Assembly (NCBI GenBank): GCA_030765065.1
Contig: CM060978.1
Location: forward strand, 218,879,498-218,943,497
Direction: 5' to 3'
Source of the DNA: Deroplatys truncata
Lineage: Eukaryota > Arthropoda > Insecta > Mantodea > Mantidae
Length of the DNA: 64,000 bases
Shown here: positions 1 through 11,461 of the stretch, in pieces
Layout of the letters: every line of letters starts with the position of its first letter
Position numbering within the stretch: the stretch's first letter is position 1
The notes under the pieces: model-generated
The model's database searches: none
What the model saw: only the letters and a program-made list of their open reading frames with translations
What the model was told of the DNA's origin: nothing
Position numbers and translations under genes: made by a program

Positions 1-1250
1 CAACTGATCAATAATTTCTGAAACATGGTGTTAACAGAACTTTAGGATGAAGTGAACACAATATTGAATAAACGCACTTTGCACCAGAATAATGTTAATT
101 TTTCTTGAAATGAAGTGTACCTACACATCCTTCACATTACAGGAATTTTGTTTGCATTTTTCACCTGAGTGAATTTGCTCACATAACTGGGTATTGCGTA
201 ACAATCTCGTACATGTGTACATGTGAAATATTTAGATTACACTTCAGAATCTCTGTACTGACAATTGTGATATCTAAAACATTTGTTTTATCACATCACC
301 AATAATGATTTAGTTTTTAAAAGGAACCCCCCATTCCTGCATTCGATCCCGGAATACTCATAGCAAATTATACAATTTAAGATATGACTTTTACTTTTAT
401 GCAGCTTTCCTTTAACACTTTAAATATACAATCCATGTATTATGTACTTCTTCATTGGAATCGTTCCAGTGATTTAATTTTTCAGTTACAATCGTTTTGA
501 TAATACAATATTTGTCAAACAGTTTTGCTCTATCAATTTTTACAATGCTTGCTTTTTGAATCAATGGTATAATTGATTCTATATAGCCCCACTGTAGTTC
601 CTTTTCCAAACTGGCCCAACAGAGTGAACTATATCTGAAAACAGTGATTCCATGAATCCAAATATAGAATTAATGAACATAGGAATAAACCTACTGTGAG
701 CAGCTTGAATAATTCATAACAAGATATCTACTAAATCTTTCAGTTTTCATTAACATTGAACATATTTTTCACTTATTACTATAAAACAAACAAAAAATGT
801 CAAAATCCTTGCATAAACGTTTATGTTGTAATGATTTATTCGTGATCGATTACTGTTTAAAACATCAAACTAATTTTACAAATATTATTTTTTAACATAA
901 TGCTTTCACACAAAGGAATCACCATACATACAAAGGAAAGAAATGAGGACTATGTAAATCCTATGGTGGCCATAGTCTAATAGGATGCTTTATGTGAAGC
1001 TATAAAATATTAATAATTGATCCAGGGAGACAACGCTAATTCGAAATACGCAGTTTCCTTACAACTAACTCATTCACATAGAACGATACGCAGGATGGAA
1101 CATTTAAGTTGAGACTGTACAATATGTCAAAAACTTAAGTGTTGTAGAAAGAAATATCTTTAACGAACGTTGCTTGATATTACAGGGGAAAGTAAATGCA
1201 ACTAGTCATGTTTTGTTTGGAGGACGTTATGATGGTCATTTTAAGATGAA
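1..1250. other. AT-rich intergenic DNA, nothing recognised
   Basis: Only short chance open frames occur here. I see no conserved protein motif, RNA gene or repeat shared with the rest of the window. Confidence 0.5.
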
Positions 1251-1259
1251 CTGAATTTT

Positions 1260-1860
1260 TTTAAATGTGTGTGAAGTCCTGTATGCACGTTCTCCCGAAC
1301 TTACTATATGTGGTTCTCAGGACTTTCAGTAGTACTCTTAGTTTTGCAATTCCATTTGTTTTCCATCACCGTTCAAATGTGCTCTGTGATTCTAAGATTC
1401 CGTAATTTAGCAGGCCATGGGAGAGGAGAAATGATGCTGTTCCATCCCATTCTAGATGCTTTCGAAGTGTGAGCGTTGCAGTTATCATGAACACAATTAA
1501 TGAGAGTGAACACATCGGATCCTACAAGAACTCCACGTGATCCTCAGAATTAAATGGAGAAACCGGAATTTTCGCATCATCCATCCTCCAGAAAGCGACG
1601 CTGATTCTCCACTCTTTGCAGTTGTCACTACGTATTCTGGGTTGAAGCGTGTCGTGTATAGTGGTCTTATAAAATCGTTCCCACTTCGTCAGAAGAAATA
1701 GCTTTCTCATCTGTCCATAACACCGCGTTCCAGAATTCTTTCGGCATTGGGAGAAACTCGAACAGCTTGATGTTTTCTATGAGGTTCTTCTTTCCGGCAG
1801 GCCTCCTGTGATGGATATCGCCATCACCAGACACTTCGCCGAGAGATGGGAAGAAGAATC
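1260..1860 (-). pseudogene. mariner/Tc1-superfamily transposase relic
   Basis: Read on the minus strand in shifting frames, this stretch resembles the C-terminal half of a DDE/D transposase. In order one sees FNPEYVVTTAKSG (near 1630-1660), a metal-binding-type motif DNCNAHTSKASR (near 1455-1490), and LPWPAKLRN followed by TEHI and VMENKW (near 1340-1425). The last part matches the family block LPWPA-SPDLNPIEHLW. Several frame changes and stops separate these pieces, so it is inactive. No terminal repeats were found. The superfamily call is fairly safe and the exact lineage is not. Confidence 0.5.
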
Positions 1861-1861
1861 A

Positions 1862-3280
1862 CCGCCGTGTTGCCGAACACACTTAAGATGAAGCCGCCGC
1901 TGCTGTCGCTGCTGACACCGGTTCCAGCCAACGGCAACTCGCCGGCCGCTCCCCTAGCATCTGCCAAGAGCGCGGCCCCTCCACCGCAACTACCAGGAGC
2001 TAGCCATGCTTCGTCCGCCGTTTAGCTCCAATAGCAGGGGCAGCTGCTGCCACCTCTGCCGGCCGAGGCATCTCATCCAGCACCACCGACACAGCTGTTA
2101 CCATCGCAGCTACCGGATCACTAACCACTCACCACCAGGATTTCGGCAGCAACTCCTCCAGACTCCGCCGAAAGAAACAGCCGTTTCAACGCCGTTGTAG
2201 CCGACATGCATCGCCGACTACCAACAGATTCTGTTGGAGGAGTCACAGCGGATCTTGACTTCTTTGGTCTCTGTGACCCGAATCACAGCCGACGTGGACC
2301 TATTCCTCTGGTTTGCCTTATCTTTTGTGGCAGGGCGCACTACAACGCCGCAGTGAACTTAGGGATGGCCTTCCTGGGACGCGCGATCACCACTGAGAGG
2401 AGCAAAACTACTTGGACGCTACCGTGCCGCTACTAATATGGGCACTCGGCGGGCAAATGCAGCGCACCATCACGGTGCCACTACTGCGGCGACGCCTCCC
2501 TCACGTCTTCCTGCCAGTAGCACGACCTCACGCGCCGACGGAGATTATGCACAACCTACGGCAGGACGAATCACTACACCGCCAGGCTGTCTGCCCGCAC
2601 TATCATCGGCCCTTTGCCCAGGCCTACAACTCAGCAATCTCGGCCCTACCAGACTCAACCACTGGAAGGCCTCTCAGCCACAACGTAGCAACTCCGCAGC
2701 CACTGCCCTCGAAACCATTGAGGCTTACCGAGGCGTCTAACAATGTCAGAGGTGATGTCTCCACCCTCAACCGGCGTCTGGAGCTGTTCAAGCGCTTCGC
2801 CGAACTACGCCTCTCTTCAGTTACTGCAACTCAGCGCGACACCAACAGAAAACTCTCGGTCGCCTCATCGCAGCTTGCTATACTTCACAGTATCATCCAC
2901 GAGACTGCAGCAGAGGAGGACCTAAAAATCGCCGCATTCAATCAGACCAAACTACAAAACATTGAAACTACCATCACTACCTCAGTTATTCCAAAACTCC
3001 GTCAGGCAACAATGCGCTACATCTGCAACTGTGAGCCCCGGAGCCCACCATTGCCGCCATCCTACAGCTAACCAACCAGGCACACGTACGTCAAAACCAA
3101 ATTGCACAACTCCAAGCCAGCCAACCAATGAAGGTTACGAGCTGATCCGGAACTTCATTGAGCAGCAAGTTTTGATGGGTCCTCCTCCCTCTACACCGAG
3201 ATACCAACCCACAACCACCTTCATTCTTCATCATATGCTGCCACCGCCGCTACACACAAACCAAAGTAATGATTAAAAAT
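1862..3280 (+). pseudogene. GC-rich ORF1-like part of a Jockey-type LINE relic
   Basis: Base composition shifts to GC-rich at about 1862 and back after about 4100. Overlapping plus-strand frames here are rich in Pro, Thr, Ser and Ala. One, at 2412-3071, carries a helical Leu/Ala-rich segment (around LFKRFAELRLSS) of the kind seen in LINE ORF1 coiled coils. No zinc knuckle is visible and several frames would have to be joined, so this is a decayed ORF1 at best. The assignment rests mainly on position directly upstream of a Jockey-like reverse transcriptase tail with the same composition. The endonuclease and most of the RT are missing between them. Confidence 0.4.
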
Positions 3281-3488
3281 ATTCCTTCCAAATCCTTCCT
3301 CACTTACTCCCCGCGGTGATAGCCAGGGACCTGGTGTCATGCCTGTCACCTGGAAATTAATTCATCCTCTGCCAGCGAAATAAGCTGGCAGTTACCTTTC
3401 TCGCACTAATGGAGGTACTCAGCGGATCTCCACCACCTATCGCACTCTTCTCCCTTACCTTTCCACAGCTTTATTTCATTCTTCAAGT

Positions 3489-4100
3489 TTGGTTACGGCT
3501 GGAGTTTATTTATTGATTCGATTTAGCAAGGCTTTTCCAGCATTTCTTCTTCTACAATCAACCCCCCACAAAAATGCCATCACCTTTAGCAGACGCCAAT
3601 TTCAAGATGTACCTTATCTTCACCTAGCAAGCGAAGGCGTACCCTGGTCCACGGAAGTACGCTATGTAGGAGTTCTCCTGGACATGCGCCTAACCTGGAA
3701 AACACACATCTCATCCCTGGCCTCTACAGTCAACCGGACGATGGGTGCTCTACCCCCTCTACAATAAACACTCAGTAATGTCGATTAGGAACAAACGCCT
3801 AATCTACAAGCAAACATCAGATGCACCCTAACAAATGCCTGCCAAGTCTGGGGAGCTACAGCCAAAACCCACCTCCACGAACTACAAAATCTTCAAATTC
3901 GCTACCTCCGCACATCCATAGCCGCCGACTGGTACATTCCCAACGACAATATCCATGCTGACTTTTCCTTCCCCACACTAACAGACTACATCCTTCACCT
4001 TTCCAACAGCTTCAATGCCAGACCCCCCCAGCTTCAACAATCGTATCCGGGGCCACTGTGAATACGACAGAGACCCCGGGGCTCGCTATAAACGCCCCAG
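3489..4100 (+). pseudogene. Jockey-type LINE reverse transcriptase, C-terminal relic
   Basis: The plus strand reads TPHKNAITFSRR, then VRYVGVLLDMRLTWKTHI, then after stops QVWGATAKTHLHELQNLQ and a block ending DFSFPTLTDYILHLSNSF. This order is typical of the Jockey clade after the YADD box: the NPxKTxAIxF strand, the V-YLGV-LD--L-WK-H motif, the A-PVWG-AA--H---LQ--Q thumb segment, and the terminal DL-IP---YI motif. The catalytic palm domain is absent. Stops after 3767 and frame changes make it non-functional. I am confident that it is LINE-derived and reasonably confident of the Jockey-like clade. Confidence 0.7.
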
Positions 4101-4870
4101 TCATGTGCTAGGGACATAACCACACTCTTACGTCCCCACATATATAAAAAACATATCATTCACTCCTCATTACCAATGCTCACTCAACGAATCTTCAACT
4201 AAACAACATATATCCACTCCAACTCCCACTTCCCATCCTTACCCACCGTTACTCTGTACTCACCATTCACAGCCGGCCGGAAAAGTTAACATTTAACTGG
4301 GGAACATTCCTTCAAAGACTCCATGCGGCAGCGTAAAGAACTTTCACGCCCTTGAAGGAGCTATCTAAACTCCCACATGCCTTGCGTTTTTGTAGCAGGA
4401 CATAAAAGGATTCTCTCTCGAATCATGCATTTATATCCGGAGTGGATAATGAATGTAGTCCCCTACAGGGGACATCTTCTTCTATTTAGATTACGCTAAG
4501 ACCAGTTTTCACATACCGACAATGTCTCGCCTGACTTCTTACGTAAGGACATTACTCTTTAATTCTTAATTTATAGGTCACACTCTGTAAAATTTAATTG
4601 TCTATTTCTTTAACCAGTTGTGAATCTCTCGCCTTTTATAAGCAAATAATGTATTGACCTTGACCCGTACGAAATATGCTGCAATGTTTGACGATCACGC
4701 GTTCCATAACCATTTCTATACTCTGTGAATAAATTTCACTCGATCCAGAATGTTTAAAGAATCTCTTGAAATGAATTTATTCCGGTGGTGTTGTCCAAAT
4801 TAAATGCAAATCCATTTCAGCGAACAGCGAAAGAAGGAAATCCTATGTCTTTAAACAAATTCAACTTGCT
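4101..4870. other. non-coding; possible LINE 3' flank, then AT-rich DNA
   Basis: Up to about 4400 the sequence stays C-rich like the LINE relic upstream and may be its 3' end. No clear tail or target duplication is seen. Nothing is recognised between 4400 and 4870. Confidence 0.35.
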
Positions 4871-4878
4871 TACGTGTA

Positions 4879-4948
4879 TATGGCTATAACTCAATTGGTA
4901 GGAGCGTTGGCACGGTGAGCCGGTGATCCGTAGTTCCCGGCCATATCA
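4879..4948 (+). repeat. tRNA-derived SINE head or tRNA pseudogene
   Basis: A box A-like stretch (TGGCTATAACTCAATTGGTAG) is followed by GGAGCGTTGGCACGGTGAGC and a shortened T-arm, GTAGTTCCCGGCC. The GGTTCGANTCC B box of a true tRNA is broken by a small deletion, so this is not a functional tRNA. The body downstream is not recognised as a known SINE. Confidence 0.55.
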
Positions 4949-4949
4949 T

Positions 4950-5286
4950 TTAGTTTTTGAAGTGTGATTCTACTTACTAACTTTCTTTTCGCTGTTATTA
5001 CTTTCTTACATCAAAGTCTAAAGAAATGCGTTGGTATGGTGAAGTTTATTCTTTAAAAGCAGAACCACATTACATCCTAAACTTGTACAACATGTAAGCT
5101 AAGGCAAGGTGATCTTTGACACCGCACTGGGCATAACCTATGGCTAGAAAAACTGGCCAGAAAAAATGTGGAATCGTCTCTACCTCTTTCACTAATCGCA
5201 CACTCCAGATAGGCAGGCAAGGCAGACACCCATACGCTAGTGTGTATGGTAACAGTCGCAAAGCCCCGTGCATGCGGTAAAGATAA
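4950..5286. other. non-coding flank of an LTR
   Basis: Overlapping minus-strand open frames at 5070-5321 run into the LTR and resemble no protein I know. If the adjacent LTR is the 5' one, this would be its leader, but no tRNA-matching primer site is visible. Confidence 0.3.
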
Positions 5287-5660
5287 TGTAACAAACGAGA
5301 ACACCAGTTACTGTGAAACACGCTTTATTTATCACCAGGCACTAAGAGTAACACAAACATTACACTTGAGTCACTTTGAGCACACACTCAGGACACAACA
5401 CAACTGATCCGTCGAATCGCAACTCACAATTGAAACCACACTGTCTGCTTTTCACTTCGAAATTTCTTAGCTTAATGAATTACGTGGCCTCGCATACAAA
5501 GCGCAATAATCTAGAGAGGAACACGCCCAAAGGAATATGATGGAACAGGAATGCGACACATAATGGCTTTTGTTCCGAAGGCCAGTTAAAGGGCCCACCC
5601 ACATACCACCCAAGAGGTGCTTACCGTCGGTCCACAAGTAGCTTATCACGCGCGGTTACA
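5287..5660 (-). mobile_element. LTR of an LTR retrotransposon (374 bp)
   Basis: Read on the minus strand, this segment starts TGTAACCGCGCG and ends CGTTTGTTACA, giving the TGTAAC...GTTACA inverted termini common in Gypsy-type LTRs. A polyadenylation signal (AATAAA, minus strand) lies near 5325. The flanks, gataa and atata, are not a convincing target duplication, so it may be a relic of a longer element and not a clean solo LTR. Confidence 0.5.
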
Positions 5661-5787
5661 ATATATTCTGGAAGTCGGAAAGTTTAAACGTGTTTACGGA
5701 AGACGCTCCTGGTTCATTCTAAAATACATCTTGTTCACTATATCTTACTGGCTATTATGAGTCATTCCATGTGAAATCAAACTATGA

Positions 5788-6776
5788 TGCAGTAATTTGT
5801 ATCACAAATTATTTAAATGTAAATAATGATTGTAATATGAATATGCATTTTTATGTGACATTGATTTGAGATATTTATTGATTGTAATTATTGTGGGGAA
5901 GTAAGTTTATACCGCCTTACTGAAACTGACAATAATAGCGCAATAATGCAGCGAGGGGGTGAGCTGTTTATCATTATTGGAAACGAGGAAGTTACGTAAT
6001 GTTGGCGCGTTTTTTCCTTGAGAATCTTCTGGAACGTTTCCCTAGAGCATATGTATTCATAATTTTCATTGGATATAAAAATAGACGCTAATGTTGGCGC
6101 GTTTTATTAGCCAATTGCAGTTCAGTTATAATCTTTAGGCATATCTGGGTGAAGGAGTATAAAAAGAGTAGGTTAGAGGTAGATCGCCCCCCAGTTCATT
6201 GAAAATATTTGTAAAGTACACGTCGCATTCAGTCAGTCAGTTCGTCGAAAATATTTTGTATGATACACGTCGCCTTCAGTCCAGCAGAAATATTACACGT
6301 CAGCTATAGATTCACAAGTTACGCGTAGCAGAATTATAAAAAATCTAAAGTGATGTAAAGTTAATTATACAAAAGGTTGAAGTACGTGGATTAAAAGTGA
6401 TCAGTAAGAAGTTATTATAACAGTTTCAGTTTGGCGAGTGTCAAGATCAATATGTAAATGTGATAGTGACTGTGTTTCGACAATAAAAGTGTATAATAAA
6501 TTTTTTCATCAGTGTTATCTTTGGATAAAAGATTCCTTTCCGTTTACACACCCTGATCAAGAGATATGTTCGACCGAGAAATAATAGCTAGCCGGAGGAC
6601 AGTAAACCAAAATTAATTAAGATAACAATAGCGTTCTTTCAAACGAACACTAACACTGCTGCAAATTGCTAACACCAGATGGAGCTACAAACCGAACAAA
6701 TGAATGACGTCACAAGATGGCTTCCACGCGTGAAGTAAACATAAATACACAAACATTTGTAAGTAATACCGTTACA
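5788..6776 (+). mobile_element. LTR (~989 bp) of a tRNA-Lys-primed retroelement, copy 1
   Basis: The segment matches, in inverted orientation, the sequence at 22282-23216 over nearly its whole length. It begins TGCAGTAATTTG and ends GTTACA. It carries a TATA-like box (GTATAAAAAG, 6157-6166) and a polyadenylation signal (AATAAA, 6482-6487), and is followed by a primer binding site. These are the parts expected of a 5' LTR (U3, R and U5). No matching 3' LTR in the same orientation and no gag or pol follow, so the element is truncated. Confidence 0.75.
6157..6166 (+). promoter_or_regulatory. TATA-like box inside LTR copy 1
   Basis: GTATAAAAAG stands about 325 bp upstream of the LTR polyadenylation signal, a plausible U3 promoter position. 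The inverted LTR copy has a related stretch, CTATTTATAC on the plus strand, at the equivalent place. Confidence 0.4.
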
Positions 6777-6779
6777 AAT

Positions 6780-6796
6780 TGGCGCCCAACGTAGGG
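6780..6796 (+). other. primer binding site, tRNA-Lys type
   Basis: TGGCGCCCAACGTAGGG begins three bases after the LTR end. The tRNA-Lys(1,2) primer site used by several retroelements reads TGGCGCCCAACGTGGGG, so there is one mismatch. Confidence 0.75.
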
Positions 6797-7293
6797 TATA
6801 ATAATGTTAAATAAATAACATTAAACCATTACAACATACAGGAAACACCAAATCTTTTCTAAATGTTTGTATGCATTTGATGTTTTGAAGTATAAGACGC
6901 GTAGTTTTGTTTGGTCACTAACTTCAGTATTTTAATATCAGCCAAAGTCAAAGTTTTCGAAAGCGTGAGTGCGCTCCCGTACATAATCGCTTTTAACTCC
7001 CGTTCAAATTCTCGTATAAACTCCATATTGAGTTCATTTTAAGCTCATGAAATTTACTTTAAACATTTACTATAATAAATCTGATTCAACACATTAGTTG
7101 TTTATCGTAGAAATTTGAACCTTTAAAATTCGATTTATTGTTATATATCGACAACCTAAAAGCATGCTTTAAATGCACACGTATTCTCCATTTAGTACTG
7201 CATATATGTGCAAAGTTTTAGGAGGGCGTTCGTTCAAATATATTTACGAGAAAATATTTTCTCAGCCGGAACCCTCCTCACATAATATACGAG
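6797..7293. other. non-coding, no gag or pol after the primer site
   Basis: The region where a retroelement leader and gag should begin holds only AT-rich sequence with no long frame. The body of the element has been lost. Confidence 0.4.
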
Positions 7294-7295
7294 TA

Positions 7296-8542
7296 CACTA
7301 TGTGATTACAAGTACCCGGACATGCGGCTGAAAATGACGTACAAGTTCGTGGCGCCCTTCATCGGTAATGCTGGAAGTCAATATGGTGTTGGCCCACCCT
7401 TAGCTTTGATGACAGCATTCACTCTCGCAGGCATACTTTCAATCATGTCCTGGAAGGTTTCTTGGGGAATGGCAGACCATTCTTCACGGAGTGCGGAACT
7501 GAGGAGAGGTATCGATGTAGGTCGGTGAGGCCTGGCACGAAGTCGGCGTTCCAAAACATCCCAAAGGCGTTCTATAGGATTTAACTCAGGACTCTGTGTA
7601 GGCCAGTCCATCATCGGGATGTTATTGTCTCGTAACCACTCCGCCACAACCCGTGCTGTATGAACAGGTGCTCGATCGTGTTGAAAGATGCAATCACCAT
7701 CCCCGAATTGCTCTTCAACAGTGGGAACCAAGAAGGAGCTTAAAATATCAATGTAGGTCTGCGCTGTGATCGTACCACGTAAAAAAACAAGGGGTGCAAG
7801 CCCCCTCCAGGAAAAACACGACCACACCATAACACCACCACCTCCGAATTTTTGTTTTGGCATTACACACGCTGCCAGATGACGTTCACTGGGCATTCGT
7901 CATACCCACACCCTGCCATCGTATCACCACATTGTGTACCGTGATTCCTCACTCCACACAACGTTTTATCACTGTTCAATCCTGTAAATTTGACGCTCCT
8001 TACACCAAGCGAGGCGTCGTTTCTCGTGTTTCTGCGTGATGTGTGGCTTATGAGCAGTCGCTCGACCATGGAATCCAAGTTTTGTCACTTCACCCTTAAC
8101 TGATATAGTACTTGGAGTGGATCCTGATGCAGTTTGGAATTCCTGTGTGATGGTCTGGATAGATGTATGCTTATTACTCTTTACGACCCTTTTCAAATGT
8201 CGGCGGTCTCTGTCAGTCAACAGACGAGGTCGACCTGTACGCTTTTGTGCTGTACATGTCCCTTCACGTTTCCACTTCACTATCACATAAGAAATAGTGG
8301 ACCTAGGGATGTTTAGGAGTGTGGAAATCTCGCGCACAGACTTCTGACACAAGTGACACCCAATCACCTGACCACGTTTGAAGTCCGTGAGTTCCACGGA
8401 GCGTCCCAGTCTGCAGTTTCACGGTGTCTAATGACTACTGAGGTCGCGGATAATGAGTAGGAGGCAGTAGGTGGCAGCACAAAGCACCTAAGTTTAAAAA
8501 CGTATGTTTATGGGGGTGTCCGGATACTTTTGATGGCATAGT
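7296..8542 (-). mobile_element. Tc1-family DNA transposon, copy 1
   Basis: TA dinucleotides flank the element at 7294-7295 and at about 8542-8543. The left inverted repeat reads CACTATGTGATTACAAGTA and the right end, in reverse complement, CTATGCCATCAAAAGTATCC. Both lead into a CCGGACA block, and about two terminal bases are missing on the right. The length of ~1.25 kb and the transposase at 7378-8409 fit a Tc1 element. A second copy with the same ends lies at 19644-20875. Confidence 0.9.
7378..8409 (-). pseudogene. Tc1 transposase, copy 1, inactivated
   Basis: This transposase would cut and paste the element that carries it. N-terminal helix-turn-helix DNA-binding motifs are visible (ELTDFKRGQVIG, STLLNIPRSTISYV, KRTGRPRLLTDRDRRHLKR), followed by the catalytic half. 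The second catalytic Asp lies in CIFQHDRAPVHTA and the Glu in SPELNPIERLWD. The protein ends in KAKGGPTPY, as usual for the family. There are no frameshifts, but at least four in-frame stops fall between about 7897 and 7971. The first catalytic Asp, normally WSDES, reads WSEES, and the family start ATG is CTG at 8407-8409. It could only be moved by a transposase made elsewhere. Confidence 0.92.
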
Positions 8543-8545
8543 ATG

Positions 8546-11097
8546 GCTTCTGCCTGGAGTTTGAGAGCAGAGGGTATGGCGCGGCGACTCGCAGCCCTTA
8601 TGAGTTACCCAAGGTTATCGTTCTGTATCACTCCCGGATTTAAAACACAAATAAACCCTTATCAGGGCAAAGCAGTCTAGGATTTCCTTCCACAGAGAAC
8701 CAGTCCAGGATATAAGTTTGTAGAGAGAGAGCATAGTCTGGGTCGTTCGTGAGTTTAATGCGTTAAATTTAGTTGTGAATATTCATTAAATATTCAATAT
8801 GATAGTACCGGCACCGTCAAAAAGACGTATGATTGTTACTTTTATCCCTTCAAAATTAGCAAACACATGTTCAAGAGAAAAAAGAATTTGCCTTTAAAAT
8901 GCCTTTAAAATTGAAAATGGAGAGTGTAGAGCTGTTTCCACAACTAAGATGGGGCGCCACATAAGAATTCTTCAAATTCCGGATATGAGTGAAAACAAGA
9001 TTGTCGTTTGGGAATCTGGAAATTTTGGACCGTAACTGTGATATCCGGATAGGTCAGGCAAATGAAAGTGGTCAGAAATTGATAACTCACCTTCACATCA
9101 GAGTAGTGTTGCGAATGACATAATGGAAATGTGGAGGTTTCAAATCTTGATACCACTGTAGTAACAATATAGGTGCATTATTGTATATAAAAGAGGACTA
9201 TCTCAAAAGAATATTCTTTCCAGAAATAACAAAAATAACAGCAAGACTTAAGTTGAATGTATTTCGTATTGAAGGTGAATCGGTCCCAGAAGAAAAACAG
9301 GATTCAGAAGTAATTCAGAAGCTGATAGATTTTACAGTACAGATGATTGAAACTTAAAACTTCAGATTTTGATTAATTTCGAAAGCTGTCTTACCTTCAA
9401 GTTAAGTCAAGCTTTGCCTAATGCTTAATTGCAGAAAAAGGATTAGCTTCAGAGAGGGGCATTTTGTCGACTTGTGAAAGCAAATCTGGTAAAGTATTTC
9501 CATGGTGGAAAAAGTATTAGTTTTACATTTCAGCGTTATAGCGATAAAAATAATCATGTTTCCGTCATAGAAGGAGGAACAGAAAATTGCAAAAGAGAAA
9601 AGATTGATTTTGTGTAATCTAAAAGGAACCTTCGGCAGTTTTAAAGATAAATATATTCTCATATCAAAATATGCTTCTCAACTGAAACCTAAACAGCGTA
9701 GATGTACTTCTAGGCACCCAATGTACGCATTCTGTGCTTGTGCTCATCGTGAGAATGTGAATCTGATGCTTGATTGAAAGAACATCTTACTGCAGTTCCA
9801 GATATTGTTCTCCGTAATTATAAGCACTGTTTCTCTCAAATAGTCTGTAACCCCATCTCCAGATTGCTATATAAAGAAATGTGTTATCTGCCCAGGGAGT
9901 GAAAACTTAGTCAATAGCATTTGGGACATTTACATAGACTTATAAACAGTGGGTAGCCGTAAATCTCACAAATTTAGAAATAATACAATCATCTGTTGAA
10001 GGCTTTCTGGAAAAATTGTCAGATCTTTTAACCCAACTTATGGCTCAACAACAGTCTGCGTTTTGTCTGAACGGAAACAAAATTTGAAACCTAAAACATG
10101 TACTTTAATTTGTGATTTTTCCTCAAAACCATGGCTTGTCATACAAGTTTCCATTCAGGGGGTACATTGGATCGGCAATAATTCATCCATTGTTAATCTA
10201 CTTTAAGACAACAATACTACAAGAACAGGAAACAAAGGAATTTTTTCATGAGGAACATTTTGGAGTTAGCGCCGAATGGCATTCCTCGCCACCTCATATG
10301 GCAAGAGCCTTGTGATTTTGGAATCACTAAACTTCTAGCAGCGACAGTCAGTCTCCAGCCAAGACAAGATCCCATCAGGGCACTTCATAAATTATTTACT
10401 TGGCCACAGAATCATATTACAAATATTAGTGATGATATTTCGGAGGCAAGATATGAAAACCGAAAAGCAATAACCGGCACCTTAAAGCTACATTGGTTCC
10501 TACTATCATCAATATCTGAAGCTGTGGTGAAACTGTATTCGTTTCAAAGTGAATGAAGACATGTTTCTGTTTAAACGAACCGTGCAATATTAATTTAGGC
10601 CTATAGACTCTTTCCTGAGAGACTGCCTTGAAACGAACTCGAACGCTGTGTGCATTTATTGTCACCGACACTGGATCCCAGCTCGACTTGACAGCACGGC
10701 GATCCGGATCCACCAGCCCCGAGTCGAGTTTATTGTGCCACGCAACTAGGTAAATAATTTAATTCTAAACAAAACATAAATAAAGGCCTCATGATATTTG
10801 GCATATTGTCTTTAAAACATTGAGAAAAAAGAGTTTGTTTTTTCCGTTTTTTCTAAATGGTCGATATCATAATTAAATATAAGCTCTAAAATTAAAATGA
10901 CTTTTTAAAACTAAATCTGCCTTAATTTAAAATAATTTATATAAAATAGGAAGAAAGCGCATTCTTGGAGCAATCAAATAAGAAATTTACAACGATCATG
11001 ATATTTAAACATGTAGAGGAGGATGCTATTTCTGAAAATTCGTTACTTAGTAACAGGCGTAGTACTACTGTTAAACAGTATTTTAAACACATACACA
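8546..11097. other. AT-rich DNA without recognised genes
   Basis: Short frames such as 10112-10315 and 10248-10556 (plus) match nothing I recognise and overlap each other. No terminal repeats or tRNA-like boxes were found. Confidence 0.4.
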
Positions 11098-11461
11098 TTT
11101 TTACTTTCTCTGCTACGTATAGTAAGTAGGGGAAATGTTGCATTCCGCCCAAAAAATCGAAATCGAGGTTTCACCCCAAATACATGTTTTGGGGCCCCCT
11201 GAATCCAAAAAAAACCATTTGTAGTAAAAGGTCCGTGTGTGTCTGTGAACAACATAACTCAAAAACGAAAAATGGGATAAATATCAAACTTTCTATTTAG
11301 GTTCATCTTTCAAAGATGACACACGAAGATTTTCAGAAAAATCCCCCACGCCAGACTACCCTTTATATGAAACACTTTCGAAAGTTTTGATTTTCTCAAA
11401 AACGGCTCTAACGATTTTGATCAAAGTATTATAAAGATATCTTCATGACAAATAAAATATA

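Noticed and set aside
412..609. A 65-codon minus-strand frame as a gene
   Set aside because: Short, AT-rich, no recognisable motif and no sign of splicing signals around it.
2006..3276. Several overlapping plus-strand frames treated as separate genes
   Set aside because: They overlap in different frames of one GC-rich LINE relic; the GC-rich composition makes long chance frames likely.
4879..4948. A functional tRNA gene
   Set aside because: The T-arm and B box are shortened, so a normal cloverleaf cannot form.
5287..5660. A clean solo LTR with target duplication
   Set aside because: The flanks gataa and atata do not match, so only the LTR itself is claimed.
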